Shown here: one piece after another, positions 54,791-63,082 of the stretch
Position numbering within the stretch: the first letter of the stretch is position 1
Layout: each line of letters opens with the position of its first letter
Assembly (NCBI RefSeq): GCF_003323715.1
Contig: NZ_QOIN01000057.1
Coordinates: 1-64,000 of the forward strand
Origin: Streptomyces diacarni
GTDB lineage: Bacteria > Actinomycetota > Actinomycetes > Streptomycetales > Streptomycetaceae
DNA: 64,000 bases
Reading direction: 5' to 3'
Made by a program: the position numbers and the translations under genes
Notes under the pieces: model-generated
What the model was told of the DNA's origin: nothing
What the model saw: the letters and a program-made list of their open reading frames with translations, nothing else
Database searches by the model: none

Positions 54791-56089
54791 CTAGCGACGG
54801 GCGTGGCGGCCGCGGCCCGGACGGTTCTGCGAACCCGACGGGTCCTCCGACGGCGCCGACGGATCCCGGGGCGGTCCCGACGGGTCCTGAGGCGGCGCGG
54901 AGGGGCCGTGCGGTCCGCCGTCCCCGCCGTACGGGTCACCGGCGGCGGGGGCCTGGGGTGTGCCGCCCCGCCCGTACGGGTCCTGCGGCGCCGCGCCGTC
55001 GTGCGGGCCCGGGTACACCGGGGCACCGTCGCCGTAGGGCGCGCCGATTTCGTCGTTGGGGCCCTGACGGTGTCCCTGCTGCCCGTAGGAACCAGGCGCT
55101 CCGGGAGCCCCCGGGGCGCCAGGGCTGCCGGGCGCGCCGTACCCCGGGCCGGGACCGTAGGCCCCCGGCGGGTTGCCCGCGCCCGGACCGTAAGGCTGCT
55201 GAGGCCGGCCAGGACCGTGACCGTAGGGAGCGTTCGGGTCCTGGGGCCCGGCCCCAGGACGACCCGCCCCGTAACCCGGCTGGGCAGCGCCCGGCTCCGG
55301 CGCGTACGCACCGTGCGCGTTGTGGTTGCCGGGGTGCTGAGCGGGGCCGGGACCGTAGCCCGGACCAGGGTGGCCGTGACCGTGGCCGTGGTCACCGGTG
55401 GGCGCGCCCGGCGTCTGGGGGTGCGCCTCGTCGGGCGCGGGCGCGGCGGAGGACGCGTCGTTCCTCGCGGAGCCCTTACCGCGGTTGCGCAGGTACTCGA
55501 TCACGATCGGGACGACCGACAGCAGCACGATGCCGACGAGGATCAGCTCGATGTGCTCGTGGACGAAGTCGATCTGGCCGAGCGCGGCGCCCAGCAGGGT
55601 CACGCCGGCTCCCCACAGGGTGCCGCCGATGACGTTGAAGAGGACGAACGACCCGTACCGCATCCCGCTCACGCCCGCGATGATCGGCGTGAACGTGCGG
55701 ACGACCGGCACGAAACGAGCCAGCACCAGCGACTTGGGGCCGTGCTTCTCGAAGAACTCGTGGGCCTTCTCGACGTTCTCCTGCTTGAACAGCCGGGAAT
55801 CCGGCCGCCTGAACAGCGCGGGGCCGACCTTTTTCCCGAACAGATAGCCCGCCTGGTCACCGAGCACCGCGGCCAGCACGATCAGCAGGCACATCAGCCA
55901 CAGCGGCATGTCCAGCTGGTCGGTCACGATCAGGAGGCCCGTGGTGAACAGCAGCGAGTCGCCGGGCAGGAAGAAGCCGATGAGCAGGCCCGACTCCGCG
56001 AAGACGATCGCCAGGATCCCGACCGGGCCGAACGTGTTGATCAGGAAGTCCGGATCCAGCCAGCTGGGTCCTAGGGCGAGGTTGGTCAC
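54791..56089 (-). CDS. DedA-family membrane protein with disordered tail
   Basis: A 432-residue protein. Residues 1-205 are a DedA/SNARE-associated domain, with IVFAESGLLIGFFLPGDSLL, GYLFGKKVGPALF, FARFVPVVRTFTP-like LVLARFVPVVRTFTPI and GGTLWGAGVTLLG. DedA proteins act in phospholipid or undecaprenyl-phosphate transport and envelope homeostasis. The C-terminal ~220 residues are Gly/Pro/Tyr/His/Gln-rich with no fold, similar in composition to the N-terminal tail of the M23 protein at 24857. GTG 56089 has AGGAG 6 nt upstream. Confidence 0.9.
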   Translation of the reverse strand: MTNLALGPSWLDPDFLINTFGPVGILAIVFAESGLLIGFFLPGDSLLFTTGLLIVTDQLDMPLWLMCLLIVLAAVLGDQAGYLFGKKVGPALFRRPDSRLFKQENVEKAHEFFEKHGPKSLVLARFVPVVRTFTPIIAGVSGMRYGSFVLFNVIGGTLWGAGVTLLGAALGQIDFVHEHIELILVGIVLLSVVPIVIEYLRNRGKGSARNDASSAAPAPDEAHPQTPGAPTGDHGHGHGHPGPGYGPGPAQHPGNHNAHGAYAPEPGAAQPGYGAGRPGAGPQDPNAPYGHGPGRPQQPYGPGAGNPPGAYGPGPGYGAPGSPGAPGAPGAPGSYGQQGHRQGPNDEIGAPYGDGAPVYPGPHDGAAPQDPYGRGGTPQAPAAGDPYGGDGGPHGPSAPPQDPSGPPRDPSAPSEDPSGSQNRPGRGRHARR

Positions 56090-56702
56090 GGAGGGCTCCT
56101 GATCAGGGGCGCGAGTTGGGGGCACCTCCCGGCCGGGGGCTGGGGGAGGGCGACGCGGACAGCACACGGGCCGTATCGGACGCTACACGCTACCAACGCG
56201 CCCCCCTCACCCACCGTTCCCGACCACTCGATGCGCGAGCGCGCGCTCACCCGATACGCGAGCGCGCGCTCACTCAGTGCATGAGCGCGCGGCACGCGAG
56301 CGCCCGGAGCGCATGTGCCCGGTCGGCGGGTACCCGGAGCGCAGGTACGCGGGAGCGCGAGCACCCAGCCCGCAGACACCCGGTCTGCGGGTACACGGGC
56401 CGCACGCACGCAGCCGACCCGCCGGCCCGCGGGCACCCGGCCCGCGGGCGCCCGGAGCAGGAGTGCGTACGGGGCGCTTTCCCCATGTGCCCCCGGGCCT
56501 CGAAAGCCGGAGCGTGCCCCAGGCGCCCCAGCGGTGTTCCCCCACGCGGCGGGCCCACACGCCGCGTGCCCGTACGGGCGTTCCCTCCGGGCCCGGCGCC
56601 CGCTAGCTTCCCTCTCACCGAGTCCGCGCGTCCGTATGCCGGACGCCCCACGGACATGGAGCACCACACGCCGAACAGCCGTTCCCCGAAAGGACCACGA
56701 CT
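56090..56702. other. 613-bp gene-free divergent region with GC-rich inverted repeats
   Basis: No gene between dedA and the M28 peptidase is supported. The space holds two 22-bp copies (56229-56250, 56252-56273, one mismatch), each with the palindrome GAGCGCGCGCTC. Further arrays of CCCGCGGGC-type palindromes run to about 56455. The promoters must lie here, but I cannot pick them out. Confidence 0.55.
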
Positions 56703-58346
56703 GTGTCCGTACCGCTCCGTTCCCGCTCGTCCCTCGGCCTCTTCCGCAAGAGATGCGCCAGTAACACGGTCGCCGCCGTCGCGGCGGCAGCCCTCGCGAC
56801 CCCGCTCCTCCTCGCCTCCACCCCGGCGGGTGCCACCCCGCACCAGCCCCCGCGTCCCCATTCCCGTCCGCATCCGCACTCGGACGCGGCGAAGGAGGGC
56901 GACAAGCTCGCCAGGAAGCTGGTGCACCGCACCGGTGCGAAGGGGGCGCGCCGGCACCTGACGGCCCTCAGCGCGCTCGCGAGGGTCAGCGACGGCAACT
57001 GGGGCGCCGGTTCCCGGGGGCACGACCGTTCGGCCGCGTACGCGGGCGCCCTGCTGAAGGCGGCCGGCTACAAGGTGGCGTTCCAGGAGTTCGAGTTCAC
57101 GTTCCGCGAGACCCTCGCCGAGAAACTGACGGTGCTCGGACCCGCGCAGCACGATGTCCCGCTCACGCTGATGACGTACACGAAGAGCACGCCGGAAGGG
57201 GGCGTGGAGGCGCCCGTGGCGGCGGTACCCGTGGACGCGGACGGCTCCAGCGGTTGCGACGCGGCCGACTACGCGCAGGGCACGTTCGAGGGGCGGATCG
57301 CGCTGATCCAGCGCGGCTCGTGCTCGTTCGCGCAGAAGCAGGCGGTGGCCGCGGAGGCCGGAGCGGTCGGTGCCGTCATCTACAACAACGAGGACGGCGC
57401 GCTCAACGGAACCCTCGGCAGCCCCGACGACGCCCGCATCCCGACCGGCGGCATCACCCGGGCCGACGGTGAGGCGCTGGCACGGCAGGCAGGGAAGGGC
57501 GGGGTCACCGTCAATCTGGAGGTGCGCGAGTTCCAGGAGCAGCGCACGACGCACAACGTCCTCGCGGAGACCCGGGGCGGTGACGCGGACCATACGGTGA
57601 TGCTCGGCGCCCACCTGGATTCCGTGCCCGAGGGGCCCGGCATCAACGACAACGGGTCGGGCTCCGCGGGTGTCCTGGAGGCGGCGCTGCAACTGGCGAG
57701 GGCCGATCACAGGGGCAGGCACGCCAACAAGGTGCGTTTCGCGCTGTGGAGCGCCGAGGAGCTGGGCCTGCTCGGCGCTGAGCACTACGTGGAGCAGCTT
57801 CCGGAGGGTGAGCGCGAAGAAATCGCGCTCTATCTGAACTTCGACATGATCGCGAGCCCGAACTACGGGGTGTTCGCCTACGACGGCGACGACTCGGACG
57901 AGACCGGTTCGGGTCCGGGGCCGAAGGGGTCGGCGACGCTGGAGAGGGACTTGGTGGACTTCCTCGCCACCCGCGGACTCCCGACGCGCGGCACCGACTT
58001 CGACGGCCGCTCCGACTACGGTCCCTTCATCGCGGCGGGCATTCCGTCGGGCGGCACGTTCACCGGTGCGGAGGGTGTGAAGACCGCGGAGGAGCAGAAG
58101 CTGTGGGGCGGTACGGCGGGTGACGCCTACGACGGCTGCTACCACCAGGCCTGCGACACCCTCGACAACATCGACATGCGCGCGTTCGACGCCAACGTGA
58201 AGGCGATCGCCAACGCCGTCGGCCACTACGCCTGGGATACCAGCGGGCTGCCCGGCGGCACCGGCCGGCCGGCCGACGCGCGGACGACCGCCGCCCCGAC
58301 CGGGCCGGCGTACGGCCCCTACAAGGGGGCACGCCTGTTCCGCTAG
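56703..58346 (+). CDS. secreted M28 aminopeptidase with PA domain
   Basis: A 547-residue secreted zinc peptidase. A signal peptide spans residues 1-40 (Arg/Lys then AAVAAAALATPLLLASTPAGA, cut near ATP). A PA domain lies at residues 190-250 (IALIQRGSCSFAQKQAVAAEAG). The catalytic M28 domain carries zinc ligands in LGAHLDSV, GINDNGSGSAGVLE, WSAEELGLLG, LNFDMIAS and YHQACDTLDNI. It resembles the S. griseus aminopeptidase family and would trim peptides outside the cell. GTG 56703 has AAAGGA 8 nt upstream. A hairpin built from DnaA-box-like arms follows. Confidence 0.93.
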   Translation: MSVPLRSRSSLGLFRKRCASNTVAAVAAAALATPLLLASTPAGATPHQPPRPHSRPHPHSDAAKEGDKLARKLVHRTGAKGARRHLTALSALARVSDGNWGAGSRGHDRSAAYAGALLKAAGYKVAFQEFEFTFRETLAEKLTVLGPAQHDVPLTLMTYTKSTPEGGVEAPVAAVPVDADGSSGCDAADYAQGTFEGRIALIQRGSCSFAQKQAVAAEAGAVGAVIYNNEDGALNGTLGSPDDARIPTGGITRADGEALARQAGKGGVTVNLEVREFQEQRTTHNVLAETRGGDADHTVMLGAHLDSVPEGPGINDNGSGSAGVLEAALQLARADHRGRHANKVRFALWSAEELGLLGAEHYVEQLPEGEREEIALYLNFDMIASPNYGVFAYDGDDSDETGSGPGPKGSATLERDLVDFLATRGLPTRGTDFDGRSDYGPFIAAGIPSGGTFTGAEGVKTAEEQKLWGGTAGDAYDGCYHQACDTLDNIDMRAFDANVKAIANAVGHYAWDTSGLPGGTGRPADARTTAAPTGPAYGPYKGARLFR

Positions 58347-58395
58347 TCGCCACAAGGGACGTCTGGTCGCGCCGGGAGACGCCGCACGGCCTCGG

Positions 58396-58436
58396 CGGCG
58401 TTTCGTTGTCCACAGGCTGTGGACAACGAAACGCCG
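58396..58436. terminator. 20-bp stem hairpin containing two inverted DnaA-box sequences
   Basis: Arms 58396-58415 and 58417-58436 are exact inverted copies around one G. Each arm includes a perfect Streptomyces-type DnaA box (TTGTCCACA at 58406-58414, its complement at 58418-58426). It lies 50 bp after the M28 stop. Terminator function is likely; DnaA binding is possible. Confidence 0.6.
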
Positions 58437-58585
58437 TGACGGCCCCTCCACCCGACGGTGGTGCGGGCCCGCCACCACCGTCCTCGTCCGGCCACTCACG
58501 CCCTGCCCGCTTTCCCCCCGCTTTACGGGTAGATCGTCCGGATTGCGCCACGGTCGCGAGGCTGCGCCCGGTACCGGTGGCCCGG

Positions 58586-58597
58586 TAGGCTTTCCGT
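58586..58597 (+). promoter_or_regulatory. -10 box TAGGCT 6 nt before a GTG start
   Basis: TAGGCT (58586-58591), six bases, GTG 58598, no Shine-Dalgarno site. Confidence 0.55.
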
Positions 58598-58894
58598 GTG
58601 ATCTTCAAGCGAATCGGAAACGGGCGGCCGTACCCCGACCACGGCCGGGAAAGCACCCGTCAGTGGGCGGATGTGGCCCCGCGACCGGTGCGCCTTGACC
58701 AGCTCGTCACCACCAAGGGCCAGCTCGACCTGGAGACGCTTCTCGCCGAGGACTCGACGTTCTACGGCGACCTGTTCGCCCACGTCGTCAAGTGGCAAGG
58801 GGACCTCTACCTGGAGGACGGGCTGCACCGCGCCGTCCGCGCGGCCCTCCAGCAACGCCAGGTGCTGCACGCGCGCGTACTCGAACTCGACTGA
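58598..58894 (+). CDS. VapB-like small protein
   Basis: A 98-residue protein conserved in actinobacteria, which I recall being annotated as a VapB-family antitoxin. It has a short N-terminus (MIFKRIGNGRPYPDHG), then a ribbon-helix-helix-like or compact alpha/beta region (VRLDQLVTTKGQLDLETLL; DGLHRAVRAALQQRQVLHARVLEL). No PIN-domain toxin lies beside it; the next gene is a LytR_C protein. The antitoxin role is therefore doubtful. The start is leaderless. Confidence 0.75.
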   Translation: MIFKRIGNGRPYPDHGRESTRQWADVAPRPVRLDQLVTTKGQLDLETLLAEDSTFYGDLFAHVVKWQGDLYLEDGLHRAVRAALQQRQVLHARVLELD

Positions 58895-58985
58895 GCACCG
58901 CCCTGCTGCGTACGCATGTCCGGGCGGAGAGGTGTCCGTATCCCCCGTTCGGGTGCGTGTCCTGACGAGTCGTTGATCATCTAGT

Positions 58986-58999
58986 AGGCAGTACTGCCT
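58986..58999. promoter_or_regulatory. 14-bp perfect palindrome over the LytR_C promoter
   Basis: AGGCAGTACTGCCT is a perfect palindrome covering the predicted -35 region (TAGGCA, 58985-58990) and the start of the 17-base spacer before TACCCT (59008-59013). It looks like a repressor operator. Confidence 0.5.
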
Positions 59000-59007
59000 T
59001 TGGCCAT

Positions 59008-59019
59008 TACCCTGCGCAC
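59008..59019 (+). promoter_or_regulatory. -10 box TACCCT 6 nt before the LytR_C ATG
   Basis: TAGGCA-N17-TACCCT, six bases, ATG 59020, no Shine-Dalgarno site. The transcript is predicted to be leaderless. Confidence 0.55.
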
Positions 59020-59685
59020 ATGAGCATGCTCACTCCTCCGGGCCTGGGCGGGAAGTACCGCATCAGGGGCGACCGTTACCCGCGGATGCGCAGGCCACGG
59101 CGGAGGGGGAGAGTTCTCGCGGTCGCGCTGTCGGGAGCGGCGGCCCTGGCCGTGCTGGGATGGGGCACACTCCAGCTCGTCGACATCTTCTCCGCCGACG
59201 CGCCCACCAAGGCCGCCGACGCCGGCAACGCCAAGGCCGCCGACTGCGCCTCCCCGGCCGCAGCCGTCCGGCCCGGCGCCCGCGGCAGCGCGCACCTGCC
59301 GAAGCCCGGTGACGTCACCGTCAACGTCCTGAACGCCACCTCACGTACGGGCCTGGCCAGGGACACCGCCGACGAGCTGGAGAAGCGCGGCTTCACCGTC
59401 GGCAAGGTGGCCAACGCACCCGCGGAGCTCGCCAAGGAGATCAAGGGAACGGGTGTTCTCATCGGCGCCCCGGGCGCGGAGAACACGGCGCGTCTGAAAA
59501 CCCTCGCCACCCAGCTGAAGGGCGAGGAGATCCGCTACGACGAGCGGGACGGCGACGCGCTCGACCTCGTCCTCGGTGAGAAGTTCACCGAGCTGACCGA
59601 GGAGAAGGCCGCCACGGCCGCTCTCGCCGGACCAGCGGCACCCCGACCGTCCGCCTCCACGCCGCACGACCCCACCACCTGCTGA
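59020..59685 (+). CDS. membrane-anchored LytR_C-domain protein
   Basis: A 221-residue protein. A basic N-terminus is followed by one membrane helix at residues 32-52 (VLAVALSGAAALAVLGWGTL). An extracellular LytR C-terminal domain lies at about residues 95-190 (VTVNVLNATSRTGLARDTADELEKRGF; GTGVLIGAPGAENTARLKTLA). The domain accompanies LytR-CpsA-Psr ligases, but here it is free of the catalytic LCP domain. The start and -35 region overlap a perfect palindrome, suggesting repression. Confidence 0.88.
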   Translation: MSMLTPPGLGGKYRIRGDRYPRMRRPRRRGRVLAVALSGAAALAVLGWGTLQLVDIFSADAPTKAADAGNAKAADCASPAAAVRPGARGSAHLPKPGDVTVNVLNATSRTGLARDTADELEKRGFTVGKVANAPAELAKEIKGTGVLIGAPGAENTARLKTLATQLKGEEIRYDERDGDALDLVLGEKFTELTEEKAATAALAGPAAPRPSASTPHDPTTC

Positions 59686-59757
59686 GCCGGAAACCGCCGT
59701 ACGGGCGATACCGGGGGACAGATGGGGTGGGACGGCCTGTGGGAGCGCGCGGAGGCG

Positions 59758-60393
59758 CTAGCTCACCGTTCCGTACATCCGGTCGCCCGCGTCGCCGAGC
59801 CCCGGCACGATGAAGCCCTGTTCGTTGAGGCGCTCGTCCACCGAGGCGGTCACCACGGTGACCGGCGTCCCCGCGAGCTCGCGCTCCATGACGGCCACGC
59901 CCTCCGGGGCCGCCAGCAGGCAGAGCGCCGTCACGTCGTCGGCGCCGCGCCGGATCAGCTCCTGGATCGCGGCCACCAGCGTGCCGCCCGTCGCGAGCAT
60001 GGGGTCGAGGACGTAGACCTGGCGCCCGGAGAGGTCGTCGGGCATGCGGTTCGCGTACGTGGAGGCCTGGAGGGTCTCCTCGTCGCGGATCATCCCGAGG
60101 AAGCCGACCTCGGCGGTCGGCAGCAGCCTGACCATCCCCTCCAGCATTCCGAGCCCCGCACGGATGATCGGCACCACCAGGGGGCGCGGACGGGAGAGCT
60201 GCACGCCGGTCGTCCGGGTCACCGGCGTGGTGATTCCGACCTCCTCGACGCGCACGTCGCGGGTCGCCTCGTACGCGAGCAGGGTCACCAGCTCGTCCGC
60301 CAGCCGGCGAAAGGTGGGCGAGTCGGTGCGCGCGTCGCGCAGGGTGGAGAGCTTGTGCGCGACAAGGGGATGGTCGACGACGTGGGTCCGCAT
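59758..60393 (-). CDS. upp: uracil phosphoribosyltransferase
   Basis: A 211-residue salvage enzyme that makes UMP from uracil and PRPP. The PRPP loop [12 protein letters not shown], the N-terminal [16 protein letters not shown] and the uracil-binding C-terminus [17 protein letters not shown] are diagnostic. The length is as expected. The ATG at 60393 follows TACTGT by six bases with no Shine-Dalgarno site, so it is leaderless. Confidence 0.97.
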   Translation of the reverse strand: MRTHVVDHPLVAHKLSTLRDARTDSPTFRRLADELVTLLAYEATRDVRVEEVGITTPVTRTTGVQLSRPRPLVVPIIRAGLGMLEGMVRLLPTAEVGFLGMIRDEETLQASTYANRMPDDLSGRQVYVLDPMLATGGTLVAAIQELIRRGADDVTALCLLAAPEGVAVMERELAGTPVTVVTASVDERLNEQGFIVPGLGDAGDRMYGTVS

Positions 60394-60405
60394 GCTTCGA
60401 CAGTA
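60394..60405 (-). promoter_or_regulatory. -10 box TACTGT 6 nt before upp
   Basis: Minus strand: TACTGT (60400-60405), six bases, ATG 60393; leaderless promoter. Confidence 0.5.
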
Positions 60406-60566
60406 TCCGAGGCCCCGCCCACCCGGCCCCGCCGGGACCCCTGCCGGTCTCATCGCCTGCCGCACCGCGAACGAGAGCCGGGGCGCACGGACGAACGAGA
60501 GCGGGGGCGCACGGGCGTACCACCGGCGCACCGGGGAAGGTGGCCAGGTACACCGGAGGTGTGCGT

Positions 60567-60890
60567 ATGACACAGGCAGAAGCCGAGGCGTCGGATGCCC
60601 AGGCGTCGAGTGCCCAGGCGCCGAAAGCGGCGTCGAAGCCCGTCCGGCAGCCACGGCGGCGGGCCGGGGAACCGGACCGCCAGGACCGCCGTACCGACCG
60701 TGCGGAACAGCCGGACAGGGACAGGGCGGACCGGAAAGCCCCCACGGACACGGAGCGGCTGCGCCGTCGTGCCCGCTTTCTCCGAGAGCTGAACGAGGCG
60801 AAGGAACTGCGCGAACGCGTCCACCCGCGCCGTTCGCGCGCCGCCCGAAGGCGCCGGCAGGCACTGCGGATGCGCACGTTCCGCTGGTGA
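60567..60890 (+). CDS. small basic hypothetical protein
   Basis: A 107-residue protein I do not recognise. The N-terminus is Ala/Ser/Glu-rich with DAQASSAQA repeats. The rest is dominated by Arg, Asp and Pro, with a helical basic C-terminus ([23 protein letters not shown] ... [14 protein letters not shown]). ATG 60567 has a strong GGAGG 7 nt upstream, the main reason to accept it. It is divergent from upp. Nucleic-acid binding is possible from charge alone. Confidence 0.65.
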   Translation: MTQAEAEASDAQASSAQAPKAASKPVRQPRRRAGEPDRQDRRTDRAEQPDRDRADRKAPTDTERLRRRARFLRELNEAKELRERVHPRRSRAARRRRQALRMRTFRW

Positions 60891-61176
60891 GCCCGGCGCC
60901 TGTCCACTGGTGAGCCGGACGCGCACCCCGCCGGGGAGCGCCCAAGCGGCCCGAGCCGGAACGCGCTCCGTGGACAGCTCTGCGTCGCGAGTTGTCACAG
61001 TGAGTCGTCGCAGGCGGGGGCGCGGATGAACGTTCGGGCAACAGTCGGGCAAACAGCACGGCGACGCACTGTCGAAGACCCTTCGCACAGCCCGGGTTTC
61101 TGCCACGATGCCCGATGGGGCGGGGCACGGTCCTCGTCAGCACTCGGGCACCTCTTGAATCAGTGGGAGAGTCACG

Positions 61177-61728
61177 GTGTATTTCGCCGCGCTGCTCGCG
61201 CGCACCGAAGACGGGTGGGAAGCGAGCGACACAGAGCTTGACGATGTGGAGACCCTGGCCGACCTGGCCGACCTGGCCCGGGAGGCCACGACGGACGACG
61301 AGACAGTGCTGGTCTGCATCGAGCAGGAGGGGGAATGGTTCGGCGTCGTCCGCGTGGACGGTGAGGACGACCCGCGCGTCTACGTGTCCGACGCCGCGGC
61401 GGCGATGCGCAGTTCGTACGGCGAAATACTGCTGTCGGACGAGCTGCTGGGCCGCCAGCCGGAAGACCCCTCCGCGCTCGACCAACTCGTGGACCTGGAC
61501 GGCACGGAAGAAGGGGAGCCGGAAGGCGCCGAGAACGACGACGAAGAGGCCGAGCGCACCGCCGCCGCCGACGCGGAAACCGCACCCGCCGGACCGCTGG
61601 GCGACCCGGACGTCCTCTCCGACCTGGGCATGGGCGGCAAGGCGCTGCTCTCACTCGTCCCCGAGGACGCGCTGGCCGAGGTCGCAGAGGCCCTGGGCTG
61701 TACGGACGTGCTGGAGTCCGTGCGCTGA
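61177..61728 (+). CDS. tRNA adenosine deaminase-associated protein
   Basis: A 183-residue acidic protein of the family named for its place next to tadA (TIGR03941-like). The start [18 protein letters not shown] and the region [18 protein letters not shown] are conserved; residues 105-140 are Glu/Asp/Ala-rich. It ends [10 protein letters not shown], 150 bp before tadA. The function is unknown. The 286-bp gap upstream (60891-61176) shows no other gene. GTG 61177 has GGGAGAG upstream. Confidence 0.85.
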   Translation: MYFAALLARTEDGWEASDTELDDVETLADLADLAREATTDDETVLVCIEQEGEWFGVVRVDGEDDPRVYVSDAAAAMRSSYGEILLSDELLGRQPEDPSALDQLVDLDGTEEGEPEGAENDDEEAERTAAADAETAPAGPLGDPDVLSDLGMGGKALLSLVPEDALAEVAEALGCTDVLESVR

Positions 61729-61878
61729 CCGCGTCGGGCCCGGGCCCGACGCGGGGGCCGGCCGGGCCCGGGCCGACACACCGGACAGCCGTCGCCGGCC
61801 CGGCCCGGATGCGTGTCTGGTCCCGGGCCGGGCCGGTCCGCGGTGCCGGGGGCACGTCCCGGGCGCGACACTGGACCC

Positions 61879-62463
61879 ATGACCCCCGCACACGACGAGG
61901 CCGAGCGGCCGGCGGTCACGGCCTCCTCCCCTCCGTCCTCCCCTGACCCGGTGCGCGACCGCTGGCGCGAGCCCATGAGACTGGCGCTGACGGAAGCCGA
62001 ACGGGCACCGGGAACGGGGGACGTACCGGTCGGCGCCGTCGTCCTCGGGCCGGACGGTGCCGTACTCGGCACAGGGCACAACGCCCGTGAGGCGGACGGC
62101 GATCCGACCGCGCACGCGGAGGTCCTCGCCCTGCGCGCGGCGGCCGGAAAGCGGGGCGACAGCTGGCGCCTGACGGACTGCACACTGGTCGTCACCCTGG
62201 AGCCCTGCACGATGTGCGCAGGGGCGGCCGTGCTCTCCCGGGTGGCGCGCGTCGTCTACGGCGCTCCCGACACGAAGGCGGGCGCCGCCGGCTCCCTCTG
62301 GGACGCCCTGCGCGATCGCCGCCTCAACCACCGGCCGGAGGTCGTGAACGGGGTACTGGCCGAGGAGTGCGCCACCCTCCTCACCACCTTCTTCCGCACC
62401 GCACCCCCCACACCCCCCGCGGGCCCTCCAACCGATTTCGACCCAGGGCCCTCAGTGGGCTAG
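61879..62463 (+). CDS. tadA: tRNA-specific adenosine deaminase
   Basis: A 194-residue zinc deaminase that converts A34 to inosine in tRNA-Arg(ACG). The active-site motifs TAHAEVLAL (His and Glu) and LEPCTMCAGA (two Cys) are intact. Residues 1-25 and the Pro-rich last 15 are extensions. The stop lies only 10 bp before tRNA-Ser. GACACT sits six bases before ATG 61879, a weak leaderless -10 candidate. Confidence 0.95.
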   Translation: MTPAHDEAERPAVTASSPPSSPDPVRDRWREPMRLALTEAERAPGTGDVPVGAVVLGPDGAVLGTGHNAREADGDPTAHAEVLALRAAAGKRGDSWRLTDCTLVVTLEPCTMCAGAAVLSRVARVVYGAPDTKAGAAGSLWDALRDRRLNHRPEVVNGVLAEECATLLTTFFRTAPPTPPAGPPTDFDPGPSVG

Positions 62464-62473
62464 AGTTCCTCTC

Positions 62474-62560
62474 GGTAGCGTGTCCGAGCGGCCGAAGGAG
62501 CTCGCCTCGAAAGCGAGTGAGGGGGCAACTCCTCCGTGGGTTCAAATCCCACCGCTACCG
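62474..62560 (+). tRNA. tRNA-Ser(CGA)
   Basis: An 87-nt class II tRNA. Acceptor arms GGTAGCG (62474-62480) and CGCTACC (62553-62559) pair, with discriminator G. The anticodon stem CTCGC/GCGAG encloses CTCGAAA, so the anticodon is CGA (codon UCG). A long variable arm (AGGGGG ... CTCCTCC) and a GTGGG-TTCAAAT-CCCAC T-arm are visible. CCA is not encoded. Confidence 0.96.
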
Positions 62561-62578
62561 CTTGTGAGCAGGATGAAC

Positions 62579-62610
62579 GAGGGCCCCGACCGGTGACGGT
62601 CGGGGCCCTC
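62579..62610 (+). terminator. terminator after tRNA-Ser
   Basis: A 14-bp perfect stem (62579-62592/62597-62610) with loop GTGA, followed by GTCGCTTTCTCC. Confidence 0.8.
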
Positions 62611-62644
62611 GTCGCTTTCTCCCGGCGGCGACCGACGCCGCGGG

Positions 62645-63031
62645 TCACGCCGTCGAGGACGCGAAGTCCCGGCACTCTGGGCATTCGCGGACGACGGGGT
62701 GGGAACAGTCCAGCACGTGATCGAGGAAGGTCGCGGTCCGTTCGAGTCGGGCGCGTTGCCGGTCGATCACGTCGCGTTGCTGCGCGATGAGGTGTCTGCG
62801 GTCTTCTCGCCGGCCGTTCAGCAACTGGGCGATCACGTTCAGCGGCAGGCCGGCTTGCCGGCATTTGACTGCGATCGAGAGCGCGTCCAGCAGCTCCGGG
62901 TCGTAGCGTCGGGCATCGCCCGCGGTCCGATGCGGGGTGATCAGCCCTTCGGCCTCCCAGTGCCGGAGGAGGTGCGTGGAGACCCCGAGACGTGCGGCCG
63001 CCTCGCCGATTCGCAGTAGCTGAGTGCGCAT
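62645..63031 (-). CDS. MerR-family regulator with C-terminal Cys cluster
   Basis: A 128-residue activator. The MerR helix-turn-helix is residues 6-40 (LRIGEAAARLGVSTHLLRHW, then GLITPHRT). A dimerisation coiled coil follows, then a short tail with C-x8-C-x2-C (CSHPVVRECPEC), a possible metal or redox site. It is divergent from the metallo-beta-lactamase-fold gene, whose promoter has the 19-base spacer that MerR proteins act on. ATG 63031 has AAGGA 10 nt upstream. Confidence 0.9.
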   Translation of the reverse strand: MRTQLLRIGEAAARLGVSTHLLRHWEAEGLITPHRTAGDARRYDPELLDALSIAVKCRQAGLPLNVIAQLLNGRREDRRHLIAQQRDVIDRQRARLERTATFLDHVLDCSHPVVRECPECRDFASSTA

Positions 63032-63044
63032 GGACCCATCGTCC

Positions 63045-63075
63045 TTGACTTCGTGTCGACGCGAACTTCTACCGT
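63045..63075 (+). promoter_or_regulatory. MerR-type promoter TTGACT-N19-TACCGT with dyad
   Basis: TTGACT (63045-63050) and TACCGT (63070-63075) are 19 bases apart. The dyad TTCGTGTCGACGCGAA (63050-63065, one mismatched pair) sits in the spacer. GTG 63083 begins 7 nt after the -10 box. Confidence 0.75.
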
Positions 63076-63082
63076 CCACCGC

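Noticed and set aside
52942-55632. An 896-codon plus-strand frame through the antiporter and DedA region
   Set aside because: It crosses the polypyrimidine tract, a terminator and two better genes in other frames; shadow only.
58598-59685. A toxin-antitoxin operon
   Set aside because: The neighbour is a LytR_C membrane protein, not a PIN or other toxin.
60394-61485. N-terminal extension of upp to 575 codons
   Set aside because: The extra sequence is low-complexity and antisense to other genes; the 211-residue form matches Upp length.
62461-62610. An integration site at tRNA-Ser with a mobile element
   Set aside because: The tRNA is intact and followed by its own terminator and ordinary genes; no integrase or direct repeat of the tRNA 3' end is seen.
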